DNA from: Euleptes europaea
Lineage: Eukaryota; Chordata; Lepidosauria; Squamata; Sphaerodactylidae
DNA length: 64,000 nucleotides
Assembly: GCF_029931775.1 (NCBI RefSeq)
Contig: NC_079325.1
Location: 21,805,461 to 21,869,460 of the forward strand
Direction: 5' to 3'
Part shown: piece after piece, positions 1 through 12,113 of the stretch
How positions within the stretch are numbered: position 1 is the stretch's first letter
Layout: the number at the start of each line of letters is the position of its first letter
Notes under the pieces: generated by a model
The model's input: only the letters and a program-made list of their open reading frames with translations
What the model was told of the DNA's origin: nothing
Database searches by the model: none
Made by a program: the position numbers and the translations under genes

Positions 1-539
1 AAGGCATGTGCCTTTTAGCGTCTTGGAATGGGATCCGCCTGGGAAACTGGGAAGATTAGACTGCATCCGGAGCTGTTGGGCCATCTGCTGATGGCTTTCC
101 TGGACAGGACAGCAGGAATTAAGAGGTGAATGATTCTGTCATCGCAGGGCAGTGATGCTGAAGGAGGCTGGGCGACTGCAGGAAGGAAGAGGTTTAATCC
201 TGGGAGTGGTCATGCGTGCAAACTTTCCAAAATATCTCTGTGTACAGCAACTTCATCCTAGATTGGAGAGAGGAACAGCCTCACCTCCATTACCCCCCTG
301 GCCATTCTGTTCAGTTTCAGATATTCTGTGCTCTGTAGCGTTTATGGAAAATAAACAAGTTATATAATCTCTTGGAATAGCAATCAAGGAGCTCCTACTG
401 AGTTGGTGAATGTTTCATTATAAATAATCACGTTATAATAATAAGAGCGTTTGTTCATAGTTAACTGTTCAATAGCATGTATTGTTGCTTTAGGCTAAGG
501 AAACAAGACCTACGATGGTGTCCTTAGCAATAGTAACGA

Positions 540-775
540 GACGTAGCAGTTATATAGTACTTTACTTTTATAGTACTTTCATTTGTACATGTTATCTTCC
601 TATCATTCAAGCAGTCCTGTTCAGTAGGCCGTCATCATCCCAGTATTGTGAGTGGAGGGTTGAGGCTGAATGAAAGTAGCTTGCCTGTTCTATGAGAGAG
701 GCAAAATTTGAACCTGGGACTGCCTGAGTCACAACTGCTTCCCTTAGCCACGATGTTACACTAGCTCCTTGTAGG
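540..775 (-). repeat. Old MIR-like tRNA SINE relic
   Basis: Minus-strand order of a degraded B box (reverse of GTTCAAAT) and the conserved core with the gcttgcctg stretch. It is diverged. Confidence 0.4.
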
Positions 776-880
776 CCAAGCAGATATTTTTATTGGACTG
801 GTGTGTCTGGCATTTTTGGTGTGTTTCTGACTGTGTCCACGCAGAGAACAGAACCATTGCCAATGTGAAAAGACTGTTTT

Positions 881-970
881 ACAGTGCAATCCTAAAGAAC
901 GTTATTCCAGTTTAAGCCCATTCATTTCAATAGGCATAGACTGGAATAACTCTGTTTAGGATTGCACTGT
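881..970. repeat. Palindromic short element with TIR ACAGTGCAATCCTA
   Basis: The first 14 bp return as the reverse complement at the end, and the interior TTATTCCAGT and ACTGGAATAA also pair. It resembles the element at 5001-5138, which shares the TGCAATCCTA end. A non-autonomous DNA transposon is the likely source. Confidence 0.55.
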
Positions 971-1008
971 TGCTCTCTTGCAACGAACGTTTCTGTTAAA
1001 GGTTGTTT

Positions 1009-1042
1009 CTCTCTTTCTCTCTCTCCTTCTCCCTCTCTCTCT
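1009..1042 (+). repeat. CT-rich simple repeat
   Basis: Imperfect (CT)n/(CTTCTC)n tract. Confidence 0.8.
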
Positions 1043-1175
1043 GTGTTAACCGTTGCTTGCACCAAGTTTAAAATGTATGGCAAGCAGAAAAGTCAAGTTT
1101 TTGGACATGTCTTTGTGTTTGGGAGTTATATTATGAAGGGATGGAGTAGAATTGGGTCTGGCTATGGAATATTTA

Positions 1176-1380
1176 GCCCTGACCTGAATAGCCTAATCTC
1201 ATCATATCTTGGAAGCTAAGCAGGATCAGCCATGGTTAGCATTTGGATGGGAGATCACCAGGGAACACCAGGGCTGCTATGCAGAGGCAGGCAATGGCAA
1301 ACCACCTCTGAACATCTCTGGCTTTGAAACCCTACGGGGTTGCCATAAGTCAGTTGTGATTCGAAAGCAAAATAAATAAA
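1176..1380 (+). repeat. 5S-rRNA-derived SINE
   Basis: The segment with GGAAGCTAAGCAGGATCAG and TTTGGATGGGAGATCACC follows the 5S rRNA internal promoter. Then comes a GCCATAAGTCAGTTGTGATT tail and an AAATAAATAAAT end. Confidence 0.85.
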
Positions 1381-2339
1381 TGGAATATTCAGCGGAAGAA
1401 GCCAGGGTTAGCCTGGTTATTATAGACTCACAGGGGCGCTTTCTGCGCTCTTTGTTTTGTTCTGTTAAGCAAACTTTGGAAAAGCAGAGAACATGGCCAG
1501 CGAACTGAGGGCACAGTGTAGCCGCAGGTTTCATTGGCCCATATCCTTTCTGCCTGCACTGCCTCACATCTGCTATGTGCACTACCCAGTCAAAGAGGTA
1601 TGCCTGGCTCTGTTTGTTCTGAGTCAAGTATGATTCACTGGCGCGCACCCAGCGAGCTTCATAACAAAGTGTTTTTATAGTGTGCGGTGACAAACGAAGG
1701 AAATGGCAGGCGTCTCGCGAGCCGATCCATCAGTCATGAGTAGATTCTGAGATGCAGAAATAACAGGTGCCCTTTCTCACATGAGCAGTGGAACAGCTGA
1801 GAAGCTTGCATAAAACCTCTCACCGGGAGGGTGGAAAACCCTGTTCACGGAAGCTGCCACTGCAGCGGAACGGCTTTAGGGATGAGCTGTTGTGTGGATC
1901 ACAGCGGGTTTTGCTATGTGTGATTTCACTCCTAGGTTTGCACACTTGAAACTCGTAGTAAAACAGCTGTAACTGAAAACTTCAGTTCCTTGATGGTTCC
2001 GGGGAGTTTCTCCGTTGGCGAACTCTGTCAAGCACCTGCTTGCTTGAAAGTTGTTTGCAAAACGGGTTACGTGTGATTTATAAGGCTGGGCCTTCTGCAT
2101 GGGGAAACGGGTTGAAAGCTTCCTATCCCCAGCCGCAGGCAGAAGAACACACACAATAGCTGAAACGGCAGAATGTGCAGAATAAGCCCGGTGGTGTGAT
2201 TTCTCTCCCCTCTCCTCCCTCCTCATGAACTGCAGAGGTTGATAGGACAAGGCAGCCAGCCACAACAGTTGTTAGCACGAGAGCGCTTGGAAATGGTTCC
2301 TCTTTTGAAGCTCAAGCGAGCTAAAAACATGCAAAAGGC

Positions 2340-2525
2340 AGTCTAGTGGTTGAAGTAAGGCTGAGGAGACCCAGGTTCAAATGTGCCCCAGGGCGCTGTG
2401 GATAACCATGGCCCAGTCTGCTGAGCTTCCCTCACTGGGCTGGTGTGTGAGGGTAACATAGAGAAGAGAATTGTGTACTCTGCCATGTGCTCTGTGGAGG
2501 AAGAGCAGGATTGAAAAGGCAATGT
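2340..2525 (+). repeat. tRNA-SINE relic (MIR/CORE-like)
   Basis: A TAGTGGTTGAA A-box region and an ACCCAGGTTCAAAT B box are followed by a degraded body. Confidence 0.4.
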
Positions 2526-2618
2526 TCAAAACGGGCAAAAACAAAGTAGACCTATGAAATAATATGCCGGTGCATGTTTGTAAGAGCCGGGATGAGCCCT
2601 TTGGCCCTATAAGGTCTG

Positions 2619-2832
2619 GGGTCCCAGGCTAGCCTGATCTCGTCAGATCTCAGAAGCTAAGCAGGGTCAGCCCTGGTTAGTATTTGGATGGGAGACCACC
2701 AAGGAATACCAGGGTTGCTGTGCAGAGAAAGGCACTGGCACACCACCTCTGTTAGTCTCTTGCCATGAAAACCCCAAAAAGGGGTCACCATAAGTCGGCT
2801 GCGACTTGACAGCACTTTACACACACACATTA
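2619..2832 (+). repeat. 5S-rRNA-derived SINE
   Basis: CAGAAGCTAAGCAGGGTCAG and TTGGATGGGAGACCACC match the 5S rRNA A box and C box. It ends with the CGACTTGACAGCACTTTACA tail and (AC)n. Confidence 0.9.
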
Positions 2833-3185
2833 TAGTTACCCCAGTCCATGTAGAGACCCAACCTTCCTGTGTGCAAATATTATAGAGATCTCACATGATT
2901 AACGCAACCCTTGTCTGTTAATTGTATGAGGTTTACTTGAGTGATTAGCTGGTGTATAAGTAAAAACAGTTTTGAAGCCATGCATTCTGGTTGTTTTGTA
3001 CAGAGATATGAATGGGGGGGGAGTGTTTTCCTTGTTTTTTTCGTCAGGTTTTTTTTTTTTTTTTTGCGGTTGTGAAGAAAAAAATAGCAAATTTGAGGGA
3101 CAACTTAAAAAAAACTTTTTGCAGGACAATGATTCAGCTCAAACCCAACCCCTTTCTGACTATATATTACTCTCCCTACATACTT

Positions 3186-3312
3186 GACACTGAGAGACAC
3201 TGTCCTTCAGTGTTACTCCTCTGAAGATGCCTGCCACAGCTGCTGGCGAAATGTCAGGAAAGAAAATACCAAGACCATGGTTACACAGCCCGGATAACCT
3301 ACAAGAACCAAT
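3186..3312 (+). repeat. Penelope-like element end with hammerhead-like core
   Basis: The same unit as at 23740 and 39125: TCCT-CTGAAGA (core at 3221), a stem GCC...GGC, GAAA at 3248, then TGTCAGGA. It ends with GATAACCTACAAGAACCAA. Confidence 0.55.
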
Positions 3313-4552
3313 TAAAAAAAACTCTATCAAAAAATTTATTTTGGGGAATAAGTGTAATAGTTTTCCAAACAAGGTTTTGGTTGCTCAAAATGGGCAGTGT
3401 GGGAACTTTTATGTAAGACAATCAGCAGCATTAGAGAGGTATATGCTGTGAATAGGCATATCTACAGTATATTTTCAATGATATGTATGTTTATTATTGT
3501 TTTAAGCATGAATAGCTTTGGCAACAGTTAGAATGCTACAATGGTTTTGACAATAATATGCTATGAAAGAGTTCAGCTTGTCAATGATATAAAGGTTTTA
3601 TGAAATTTCTGCCGAAATCCCAATGTGCTGCTGGTCCTGCTGTGACTCTGGGAGAGTTTCTGTTCACTCTTTCTTTTGTTGACAACAAATTTTCGTTTCT
3701 CATTTCAACGTTTATTGTTTCCTGCAATACAGATAGCAAAAATTAAGATACATCTGTTAAGGCAGCATAATTATACATCCTCTGAGAAGGCCCAAATAGG
3801 TTTTTTTCATTGTTTGTTGTATCAGGTGCAGGTTTTCTGTCTGTGCAGAGGCTTTTTATACCGGGATCTACCTTCTGTGAAGATGAACTAACTTGTAAAG
3901 GCCCTCTCCTTTGGTGGCGTGTCTAGGCCTTTCCTGGAATGCTGGCGTGGCTCCAGGAGCAGGGGGAGGATGCATTTAAATCTGTATTTCGCAGTAGTGC
4001 AGATTAAATAGTCTTGATAGGACAACTATCAAGATGATAGGACAACTGTCAAAGCATTCAACCCGCCGTCAAAGCAATTTGTAAAGCTTGGAGCCGAACT
4101 GTAGGGCCTTGATTCTTAGAAGCAACTTAATAGGATTCAAGGAAGGCGAGAGGGACCTTTGCCAAAACAAAGCGTTCACCGTGGGTCTTGTGATGATTTC
4201 TTCTGCGTGGTTTCTGGCACAAGAAAGCTATAGGCAAACATTGATTAGTTAAATATTTCCTGGAGTTTGCGTAACTGAGAAATAGCTTGGCTGGGGGTTT
4301 TTTTTGGCAGTCTGATAGGTATAGCTTTTAGTATTATTTTTTCAATGTATATCCTGCTTTTTTCTATGAGACCTTCAGAGTGGTTTGCAGTGTACATTAA
4401 CTTCTTCCTCTCTCTCAATGTATTAGCTCCTTGGTGGTCTTCCCTAGATGGTAATCCTTTGGTAGGTGTGGGATAGCATTTATGTAAAGTGGTGCATGCG
4501 CCCTATCAGTGGTACCCAGTCTGTGGCTCACATAAACTATAGGGGCAAAAAA

Positions 4553-4860
4553 CAGAAGAAGAAGAGTTGGTTTTTATATGCCGACTTTCTCTACCGCTTA
4601 AGGGAGAATCAAGCCGGCTTACAATCACCTTCCCTTTCCCTCCCCACAACAGACACCCTGTGAGGTAGGTTGGGCTGAGAGAGCTGTGACTAGCCCACGG
4701 TCACCCAGCTGGCTTCGTGTGTAGGAATGGGGAAACAAATCCAGTTCACCAGATTAGCCTCCGCTGCTCATGTGGAGGAGTGGGGAATCGAACCCGGTTC
4801 TCCAGATCAGACTCCACCGCTCCAAAGCACCGCTCTTAACCACTACACCACGCTGGCTCT
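4553..4860 (-). repeat. tRNA-derived SINE, family A (GCCAGCGTGGTGTAGTGG head)
   Basis: Minus-strand copy with tRNA-like head (GTGTAGTGGTTAAGAG A box, GGTTCGATTCC B box), the TGGGTGACC core and a TATAAAAACCAACTCTTCTT tail. It is nearly full-length. This family has about 17 copies in the window. Confidence 0.85.
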
Positions 4861-5000
4861 ATAGCTACAGGACTGCAGAAGCAAAAAAAAAACCTGGAAA
4901 GGGAGAGAAAGTTTCTCGTTCTTTCTCTGGCTCCCTGGAGGTGATTGAGGAGATGGCACCCAAGCCTGGCGAATATTGACAGTCAATCCTCAAGAGAGTT

Positions 5001-5138
5001 GCACCCTTCTAAGGTCTTGGACTTCAATGGGCTTACACTGCAGTTGTAGGGAGAGTTACTCCAGTCTAAGCTCCTTCCTTTCATTCAGCTTAGACTGGAG
5101 TAACTCTGCATAGGATTGCACTGTTAGAAGGGTGCAGC
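5001..5138. repeat. Palindromic short DNA element, TIR TGCACCCTTCTAA
   Basis: Outer arms TGCACCCTTCTAA and TTAGAAGGGTGCA enclose a second inverted pair, GTTACTCCAGTCTAAG and CTTAGACTGGAGTAAC. It looks like a non-autonomous DNA transposon. Confidence 0.6.
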
Positions 5139-5165
5139 TCTGCCTGGAATTAAGAAGGAATTAAG

Positions 5166-5590
5166 AACATAAGGAAAGCCATGCTGGATCAGACCAAGGC
5201 CCATCAAGTCCAGCAATTTGTTCACACAGTGGCCAACCAGGTGCCTCTAGGAAGCCCACAAACAAGACGACTACAGCAGCAGCATTGTCCTATCCGTGTT
5301 CCAAAGCACCTAATACAATAGGCATGGTCCTCTGATCCTGGAGAGAATAGGCATGCAGCATGACTAGTATTGATTTTGACTAGTAGCCATGAATAGCTCT
5401 CTCCTCCATGTACATGTCCACTCCCCTCTTAAAGCCTTCCAAGTTGGCAGCCATCACCACATCATGGGGCAGGGAGTTCCACAATTTAACTACGCGTCGC
5501 GTGAAGAAATACTTCCTTTTATCCGTTTTGAATCTCTCACCCTCCATCTTCAGCAATGACCCTGCGTTCTAGTATTATGAGAGGGAGAAA
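5166..5590 (-). repeat. CR1-like LINE 3' end, subfamily 2
   Basis: The minus strand encodes the end of an ORF2 (FFTRRVVKLWNSLPHDVVMA type) and runs into the 3' end GGCCTTGGTCTGATCCAGCA. Six copies of this 3' end were seen in the window. Confidence 0.7.
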
Positions 5591-5885
5591 AGCCATGAGT
5601 TGATCCAAAAGCAATCAAAAGCAAAATATATAGTGTTGTAGAAAACGATGTACAATAGAAACTGATGTACAATAGAAACACAACACCAGGCTAAAGAATC
5701 TAAACAGTTTATAAAAAAACTAACATCAAAAATTGCGAAGCATACAACAATCTATATAAATCACCTAGATACATACAAAAACTACAACCCAACCCCACCA
5801 CAAGGCAAGAAATAAGTCCAGCAGAATGTGGTGAACTCCATGGGAGAACTTCAGCAAAGAAGAACACCAAAACGATCAGGTGAGT

Positions 5886-5990
5886 GTGGAAGATAAACAG
5901 CAATCCAAAGAAGATCAGAAGAATCCAAAGGAGATCAAAGTCCTTTGATATCCTTTGGATTCTTCTGATCTCATTGCTTTTTATCTTCCA
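5886..5990. repeat. Long inverted repeat, about 45-bp arms
   Basis: GGAAGATAAACAGCAAT on the left pairs with ATTGCTTTTTATCTTCC on the right, and GATCAGAAGAATCCAAAGGA pairs with TCCTTTGGATTCTTCTGATC. The centre is only a few bases. Confidence 0.75.
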
Positions 5991-6434
5991 TGAGTTGATC
6001 CAAGGCAGTGAACAAGGTGGGCTGTTTCTCCTTCCGCCCGGAAAGCGTGTTCTGCTGCCTTGTATTCAGAAGGTGTCACGGGGCCAGGATGATATACACT
6101 GTGCTCCCGTTGGTGATTAAGTTTGCAGGGTGTCTATCTGAGGGGCGTGGAGTTCGTACATGCTTTGGCTTGTTGTGGCCTTTGCTACAGTATAGATTAG
6201 TCCTCCCTCCCCCAATTCTGCCTTGAAAGAGGAGGATTGGAGTTTACCCCAGTAGTCTGTTGCTTGCAGCTGTACTTGGGAGACTGGCTTGCAGCCAGCA
6301 GTCTATGAACAATTATCTTTGTGGGATAGATGAATACCAGAAGGGTAGCTATCTTGTTGCAGCCGTAACAAGAGCCATGTGGTACCTTAAAGACATACTG
6401 ATGTATTGTGGCATGAACGTGTATGGCCTAAGAC

Positions 6435-6655
6435 CATGGGAGGGCGCATGGCTCAGAGCAGAGCACATGCTCTGCATGGAGGAGATCCCAGATGCAAATC
6501 CCTAATGTTTCTGGTTAAAGGATCTGGTAGCATGTTGTGCAAATGACCTCTGTCTCAGACCTCAGTGGTCCCCTGACAGTCACAGTAGATCATGCTGGCG
6601 TTGATAGAACTGTGGTCTGACTCAGTAGGCGGCAGGTTCATGCGCTCTTCTATGC
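6435..6655 (+). repeat. Sauria-type tRNA SINE, diverged
   Basis: Degraded head ATGGCTCAGAGCAGAGCA and tail GGTCTGACTCAGTA. Confidence 0.5.
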
Positions 6656-7269
6656 AGGATGAATGTTATCCTCCATTGCCAGAGACGTATGTACACAAAA
6701 GAGAGAGAAATGGTAAACGGTGGGGCCCAAAGGCCATGAAATAACAAGTGGTACTGCCTGTAACACTGCTAAGCATATCTTAAATGTACGTAAGGGATAA
6801 GCACAGTCATTCACAGCAGTGGAGATTGGCAGCAGCACAATCTTCCAAGCTTTGCAGCGGAGCATGTGCGCAGGCCAGGTTGTGCCCTGATTTCCGTGAG
6901 CGAGAAGCAGCAAATGGGGTCTCTCCATTGAAATTACAAAGGCCCGCAACTTTCCTTGTACCACTCTGACACCAAGCGAGATTCCGAGATCCCTTGTAGG
7001 GCAGGAGCGAAGGAATTACTTGATTGTCATTGTCTTAACCATGTGGGAGATAAATTTAAGGGGACGCACCAGGTATAAATTCAGTTAAATCCAAAACTGG
7101 ATAGTTGTGTCTCATGTTGTGAGATCTTCCCTAGGAAGATGCCAGTGGTTGTTGGGTGTTTGGGAGGAGTCAGATGATTAGTTCCTCTTTCAGCGAGGGA
7201 ACTGTGTCTGCCATGCCACAACCGTAGCTAGTAAGAAAATGTTCTGGGAGGAGAAAGCTGGAAGAGTTT

Positions 7270-7500
7270 GTTTATTTCCATCATTTTTACCCTCCTTTTC
7301 TCCCCAGTGGAGACCCAGAGCAGCTTTCATCATTCTCCTCTCCTCCATTTTATCCTCACAACAGCCCTGTGAGGTAGGTTAGGTTGAGAATCTGTGACTG
7401 GCCCGAGGTTCCCCCCCAGTGAGAATCTGTTCCCATGGCCGAGTGGGGATTTGAATCTGGGTCTCCCAGGCCCCTGTCTGACGCTCTAACCATTTCACTG
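7270..7500 (-). repeat. tRNA SINE with MIR-like core (family C)
   Basis: Minus strand: B box GATTTGAATCTGGGTC, the CCTGTGAGGTAGGTTAGG core and a TCCCCAGTGG tail region. Confidence 0.65.
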
Positions 7501-7762
7501 TCCTGGGTGTCCTTTTGTTTTCTTTGAGCCAGCAAGCAATATACTTCCTAAACGTTTATGAAGGTTGTTACCTTGGATTCAAACGCATTTCCAGCACGGG
7601 ACGCCACAGCTAAATCGACAGGCTGCGGAGAATTGATGCGAGGCTTCTGACCGTCAAGTTCCGGTTTTGAGTCTTGCTACCATATAGCCAGAGAACTTCT
7701 TATCTAATATAGGACAGGAGAAGGTTATTGGGGATTCATAACCAAGGCCAGTGAAGCAACAG

Positions 7763-7972
7763 GGGAGAGGCTGTGGCTCAGTGGTAGAGCCTCTGCTTGG
7801 CATGCAGAACGTCCCAGGTTCAATCCCTAGCATATCCCGTTAAAGGGACTAGGCAAGTAGGTGATGTGAAAGACCTCTGCCTGAGACCCTGGAAAGCTGC
7901 TGCCAGTCTGAGTAGACAATACTGACTTTGACGGACCAGGGGTCTGATTCAGTATAAGGCAGCTCCATGTGT
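7763..7972 (+). repeat. Sauria-type tRNA SINE
   Basis: GCTGTGGCTCAGTGGTAGAG head, B box GGTTCAATCCC, then GTAGACAATACTGACTTTG and GGTCTGATTCAGTATAAGGC. It is almost complete. Confidence 0.85.
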
Positions 7973-8004
7973 TCAGCGTCTTCACTGCATTCGCAGTAAC
8001 ATTT

Positions 8005-8230
8005 CAGCCAGTGCGGTGTAGTGGTTAAGAGCGTCAGGTTAGTACCTTGAGGACCCAGGTTTGAATCCCTACTCATGCTGTGGAAACTCGCTGGGTGACC
8101 TTGGGCCAGTCATACTCTCTCGGCCTAACCTACTTCACAGGGTTGTTGTGAGGATAACATGGAGGAGAAGAGAACGAGGTAAGTCTCTTTGGGTAAGGAG
8201 GGGTATAAATGAATTATATAAAAAAAAATA
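8005..8230 (+). repeat. tRNA SINE, family C
   Basis: GTGGTTAAGAGCG A box, GGTTTGAATCC B box, a CCTAACCTACTTCACAGGGT core and a GGGGTATAAATGAATTA tail. Confidence 0.75.
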
Positions 8231-8306
8231 AGTGCAGGTCCCAAGAGGTCTTTGCTAAAAACTGATTGCAGTCCCCAGTACCTCAATGGTTGCAGTTGTT
8301 GGGGAA

Positions 8307-8580
8307 GAAGAAGAAGAGTTGGTTTTTATATGCCTACTTTCTCTGCCACTTAAGGGAGAATCAAACCGGCTTACATCACCTTCCCTTCCCCTCCCCACAA
8401 CAGACACCCTGTGAGGTAGGTGGGGCTGAGAGAGTGTGACTTGCCCAAGGTCACCCAGCTGGCTTCGTGTGTAGGAGCGGGGAAACAGATCCAGTTCACC
8501 TGATTAGCCTCCGCCGCTCATGTAGAGGAGTGCGGAATCAAACCCGGTTCTCCAGATCAGACTGCACCGCTCCAAACCAG
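8307..8580 (-). repeat. tRNA-derived SINE, family A
   Basis: Minus-strand copy, truncated in its head where it meets unrelated sequence at about 8580. Confidence 0.8.
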
Positions 8581-8754
8581 CAGCTCTGCAGAGTCTCACT
8601 CAGTGCAGACGCTATTGCGATGGACCAGATCTCTGAGCCGGCGTAAGATATGGATGAAAATTCTATTATAGGTGAAAGCAACAGCATTGAGGGGAGGGCT
8701 GGAGGTGGTCTGCAAAGGAGGTCTTGGGGTGAGTAACTGTTCAGCATGGTGTAG

Positions 8755-9099
8755 GAGCCAGCATGGTGCAGTGATTAAGAGCGGTGGTTTGGAGCAGCGG
8801 ACCCTGATCTGGAGAATCGGGTTTGATCCCCCATTCCTCCACATGTGCGGCAGATGCTAATCTGGTGAAGCGGGTTGGTTTCCCCACTCCTCCACATGAA
8901 GCCAGCTGGGTGACCTTGGGTTAGTCACAGTTCTCTCAGAACTCTCTCAGCCTCACCTGCCTCACAAGGTATTGTGGGGTAGGAGAAGAGAAGGTGACTG
9001 TCTATTGTGGGGAGGAGAAGAGAAGGTAACTGTAAGCCAGTTTGATTCTTCCTTAAGTGGTAGAGAAAGTTGGCATATAAAAACCAACTCTTCTTCTTA
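8755..9099 (+). repeat. tRNA-derived SINE, family A
   Basis: Near full-length. It contains a short internal duplication around GTCTATTGTGGGG-AGGAGAAGAG (8975-9025). Confidence 0.8.
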
Positions 9100-9101
9100 G
9101 A

Positions 9102-9312
9102 GGAGGGGCTGTGGCTCAGTGACAGAGTATCTGCTTGGCATGCAGAAGGTCTCAGGTTCAATTTCCAGCATCTCCAGTTAAAGGGACTTGGCAGGTAGGT
9201 GATGTGAAAGACCTCTGCCTGAGACCCTGGAGAACTGCTGCCGGTCTGAGTAGACAATACTGATTTTGATGGACCAAGGGTCTGATTCAGTGTAAGGCAT
9301 GTGTTCATGTGG
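9102..9312 (+). repeat. Sauria-type tRNA SINE
   Basis: GAGGGGCTGTGGCTCAGTGA head to GGTCTGATTCAGTGTAAGGC. It abuts the family A copy directly. Confidence 0.85.
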
Positions 9313-10334
9313 TCTTCAGTGATCTGATTCTCTATTAAGCCCCCAGTGGAAGTTTTGTTCACAGCCCAACAAAGAGGTGTGACACTGACCCACACTCTCC
9401 CATATCCGGTAGGGGAGAGATAAGGGGTCTTCCACATTCCCTTCACGGTGGTGTCAGCAGCTTCAGCCTGTTGTCTTTCTGGGAAGAGCCTTATCGAGAC
9501 GGTTGCATGGGGAAGTGAGAGCGAGCCGCAGGACACTCCCTTGATTCTTGCCCGATAAGGAAAAACAGTTACTTGGCTCTGTAAGCGGTGATTGTGTAAG
9601 CTAGTTGTGGCCGAACCCCTGCCGACAGGGATTCAGAGGCTTCACTTGCAACACTTCTGCAGGTGGTGCCACGCATAAACGGGCATCGGTCCATCAGGAG
9701 GAGAAAATAACCTTACTGACAGCACCTCAGACTGAGAGGCGGAGTTGGGCGGTTGGTCACCCGGTCCTATTTGTGGTTTGTTTTCAGCGGTCTCAGGTTG
9801 CTGTCATGAAGTTTGCCAGTGTGATCCATGGTCTTGCACAAGCGCTAACTGCAGTGAGAGCCAGCGCTTCTGTGCATGGTGCATTCTGGGGGAGATGCAG
9901 AGCGTTTGGCTTTGGGCAAGCCGTTGCAAATTCTTGGAAAGCAGAATGGTACAGCACACCCCAAAAGTCACTTCCTGCATGTGACGGTAGAGGGGCGCAA
10001 CTGGCTGTTCTGGGCTGAAGGAACTAGGAGATGAGGCCATGCGTGCATGGCTTCTCTCCTTTGCACCATATACCTGCTAACCATATACCTTTTAATCATG
10101 GGAATAGGTTTAAAGTGCTAAGTAAGAATCCTCCTGCATTCAGGTCAGGGGCAAAACTTATCTCTTGTAGATAATTTACATGGATGTTGCATGGATCTCC
10201 CTTTAAATACGGCTATGCAAGAATGTCCATTGTTAAGGGAACATTGTAGGATTGCTGTTCCAGCCCAGTGACTCATCAACTAACTGCATGTTATTGCACT
10301 GGAGTCAATAATTGTCTCATGTTCCATGAAGCCA

Positions 10335-10735
10335 AGCCAAAAACCTCATACTTTTGGGACCGCCTCTCCCGATATGACCCCCCCTCATCCACTTCGGTCT
10401 TCATCACAGTGCCTACTAGGTGCCTGGTCCGTGAGTAGCCTGTTTGTCATCTGCTAGGGCCAGGGCCTTCTTGGTTGGCAGCCCCTGCCCTCTGGAACCA
10501 GCTCCCCAAAAACGTTCGTGCCCTGTGGGATCTATTAGGTTTCCGTAAGACATGCAAAGCTGCCTTGTTTTGTGCAGCATTTAATTAACCAAGAGAATGG
10601 GTGAGCAGGCCGGCTGCTCTGGAACAAGAGCTGGTGACCAGTTGTGGTGAGGATAAACCTGAGTGGCTGAGAATAATTGGTCTTCATTGGGGAGCAAGGC
10701 GGGATACAAATGAAAACATGAATTAAATAAGTTGA
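10335..10735 (+). repeat. L2-like LINE 3' end
   Basis: A decayed ORF2 end (GCCAGGGCCTTCTTGGTTGG, with CCCTCTGGAACCAGCTCCCC) and a tail GCGGGATACAAATGAAAA before AATTAAATAA. Confidence 0.5.
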
Positions 10736-10824
10736 GATCTCCCTGGCCAAAGGCCAAGATCATAGTGTCTCTGCCATGCCAGCTTCTCAGCAAGCCTTCA
10801 TAGCTATCTGGAGCTTACGTTAGA

Positions 10825-11128
10825 GAGCCAGCGTGGTGTAGTGGTTAAGAGTGGTGGTTTGGAGTGGTGGACTCTGATTTGGAGAACCGGGTTTGATTCC
10901 CCACTCCTCCACATGAGCGGCGGAGGCTAATCTGGTGAACTGGATCTGTTTCCCCGCTTCTACACACGAAGCCAGCTGGGTGACCTTGGGCAAGTCACAC
11001 TCTCTCAGCCCCACCTACCTCACAGGGTGTCCGTTGTGAGGAGGGGAAGGGAAGGCGATTGTAAGCCGGTTTGAGTCTCCCTTAAGTGGTAGAGAAAGTT
11101 GGCATATAAAAACCAACCTCTTCTTCCC
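10825..11128 (+). repeat. tRNA-derived SINE, family A
   Basis: Full-length copy with intact A and B boxes and the TATAAAAACCAACCTCTTC tail. Confidence 0.85.
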
Positions 11129-11579
11129 CTCTCCCTGTTTTCCTGTTGATTGTATTCTCCTTGGGGACTGGGGACTGCCTGCTTTTGCAAATGTAACTGC
11201 AACACGCCTTGTACTCCTTGGAATATATCCCTGCCCGTGATGTGAAGGGTCAGGTGGGGATTCAAACTGCACAATTATTTTTTTCCCATGCCTAAGCACC
11301 TAAGACTGTGTGGCAACCTGCTTTTGAAACTGAGGGCCGTTATCAAAAGCAAACATTATGGTGTGTTTGTGTGGGCTGTTCAGAGAATTTTTTTTAAAAA
11401 AAAAAAACTGGGTATGCCCAGCCCTGTTGTCATGCATAAGTAGCTTTTTTGGTTTTTCTGGGAATCAAACACTCTTGGGCAACTATTTACTGAAGAAAAC
11501 TAACTTCCCATCTTTCCCCCCCAGACAAATACCATCGTTGTTATGACACAACCCATGGAGTCCCCTCCCGACCCCTTTT

Positions 11580-11790
11580 TATTCTCTACTGATTACATTT
11601 TAATTCCGCACTTTCTCTAAAGAACTTGAGACATGCTTCCTCCTCCCCTTTTTCATTACGACAGCTTAGTGAGGGAGGCTGGGTTGGGAGACAGTGACGG
11701 GTCGAAGGTCATCCAATGAGCTCTGTGGTTGAGATTTGAACGGAGGTTTCTCTGGTCCAGACACTACGCTATTTACAAGTGTGCTCCATC
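11580..11790 (-). repeat. tRNA SINE relic, family C
   Basis: Minus strand: GAGATTTGAACGGAGGT B-box region and GGTCATCCAATGAGC core. Confidence 0.45.
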
Positions 11791-11854
11791 ATTTACTGTT
11801 CCCCCCCCCCCGAGTGTTACCCTGAATAAAATATGCTTGTATAGTTAAGCAATA

Positions 11855-12113
11855 GTTAAGCTCCTTCCTTGGGAGGTGGTAAGCTCTCCTTCCCTGGAAG
11901 TTTTTAAGAAGAGGTTAGATGGCCATCTGTCAGCAGTGCTGATTCTATGTCTTAGGCAGATGATGAGAGGGAGGGCACTTTGGCCATCTTCAGGGCACGG
12001 AGTAGGGGTCACTGGGGGTGTGGGGGGTAGTTTGGAATTTCCTGCATAGTGCAGGGGGTTGGACTAGATGACCCTGGCGGTCCCTTCCAACTCTATGATT
12101 CTAGGTATTGCCA
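11855..12113 (+). repeat. CR1 LINE 3' end
   Basis: The end of ORF2 (TGGAAGTTTTTAAGAAGAGG, GATGGCCATCTGTCAG), the CR1 3'UTR GGACTAGATGACCCTGG and the final ACTCTATGATTCTA. Confidence 0.85.

Noticed and set aside
2619-2832. Functional 5S rRNA gene
   Set aside because: Only part of the 5S sequence is present, with changes, fused to a SINE tail, and it recurs six times; these are SINEs.
9605-10018. 137-codon frame on the plus strand
   Set aside because: No recognisable domain, and overlapping frames of similar length on both strands point to chance.
10825-10920. tRNA genes at SINE heads
   Set aside because: A and B boxes are present but the heads do not give a complete cloverleaf and are followed by SINE bodies.
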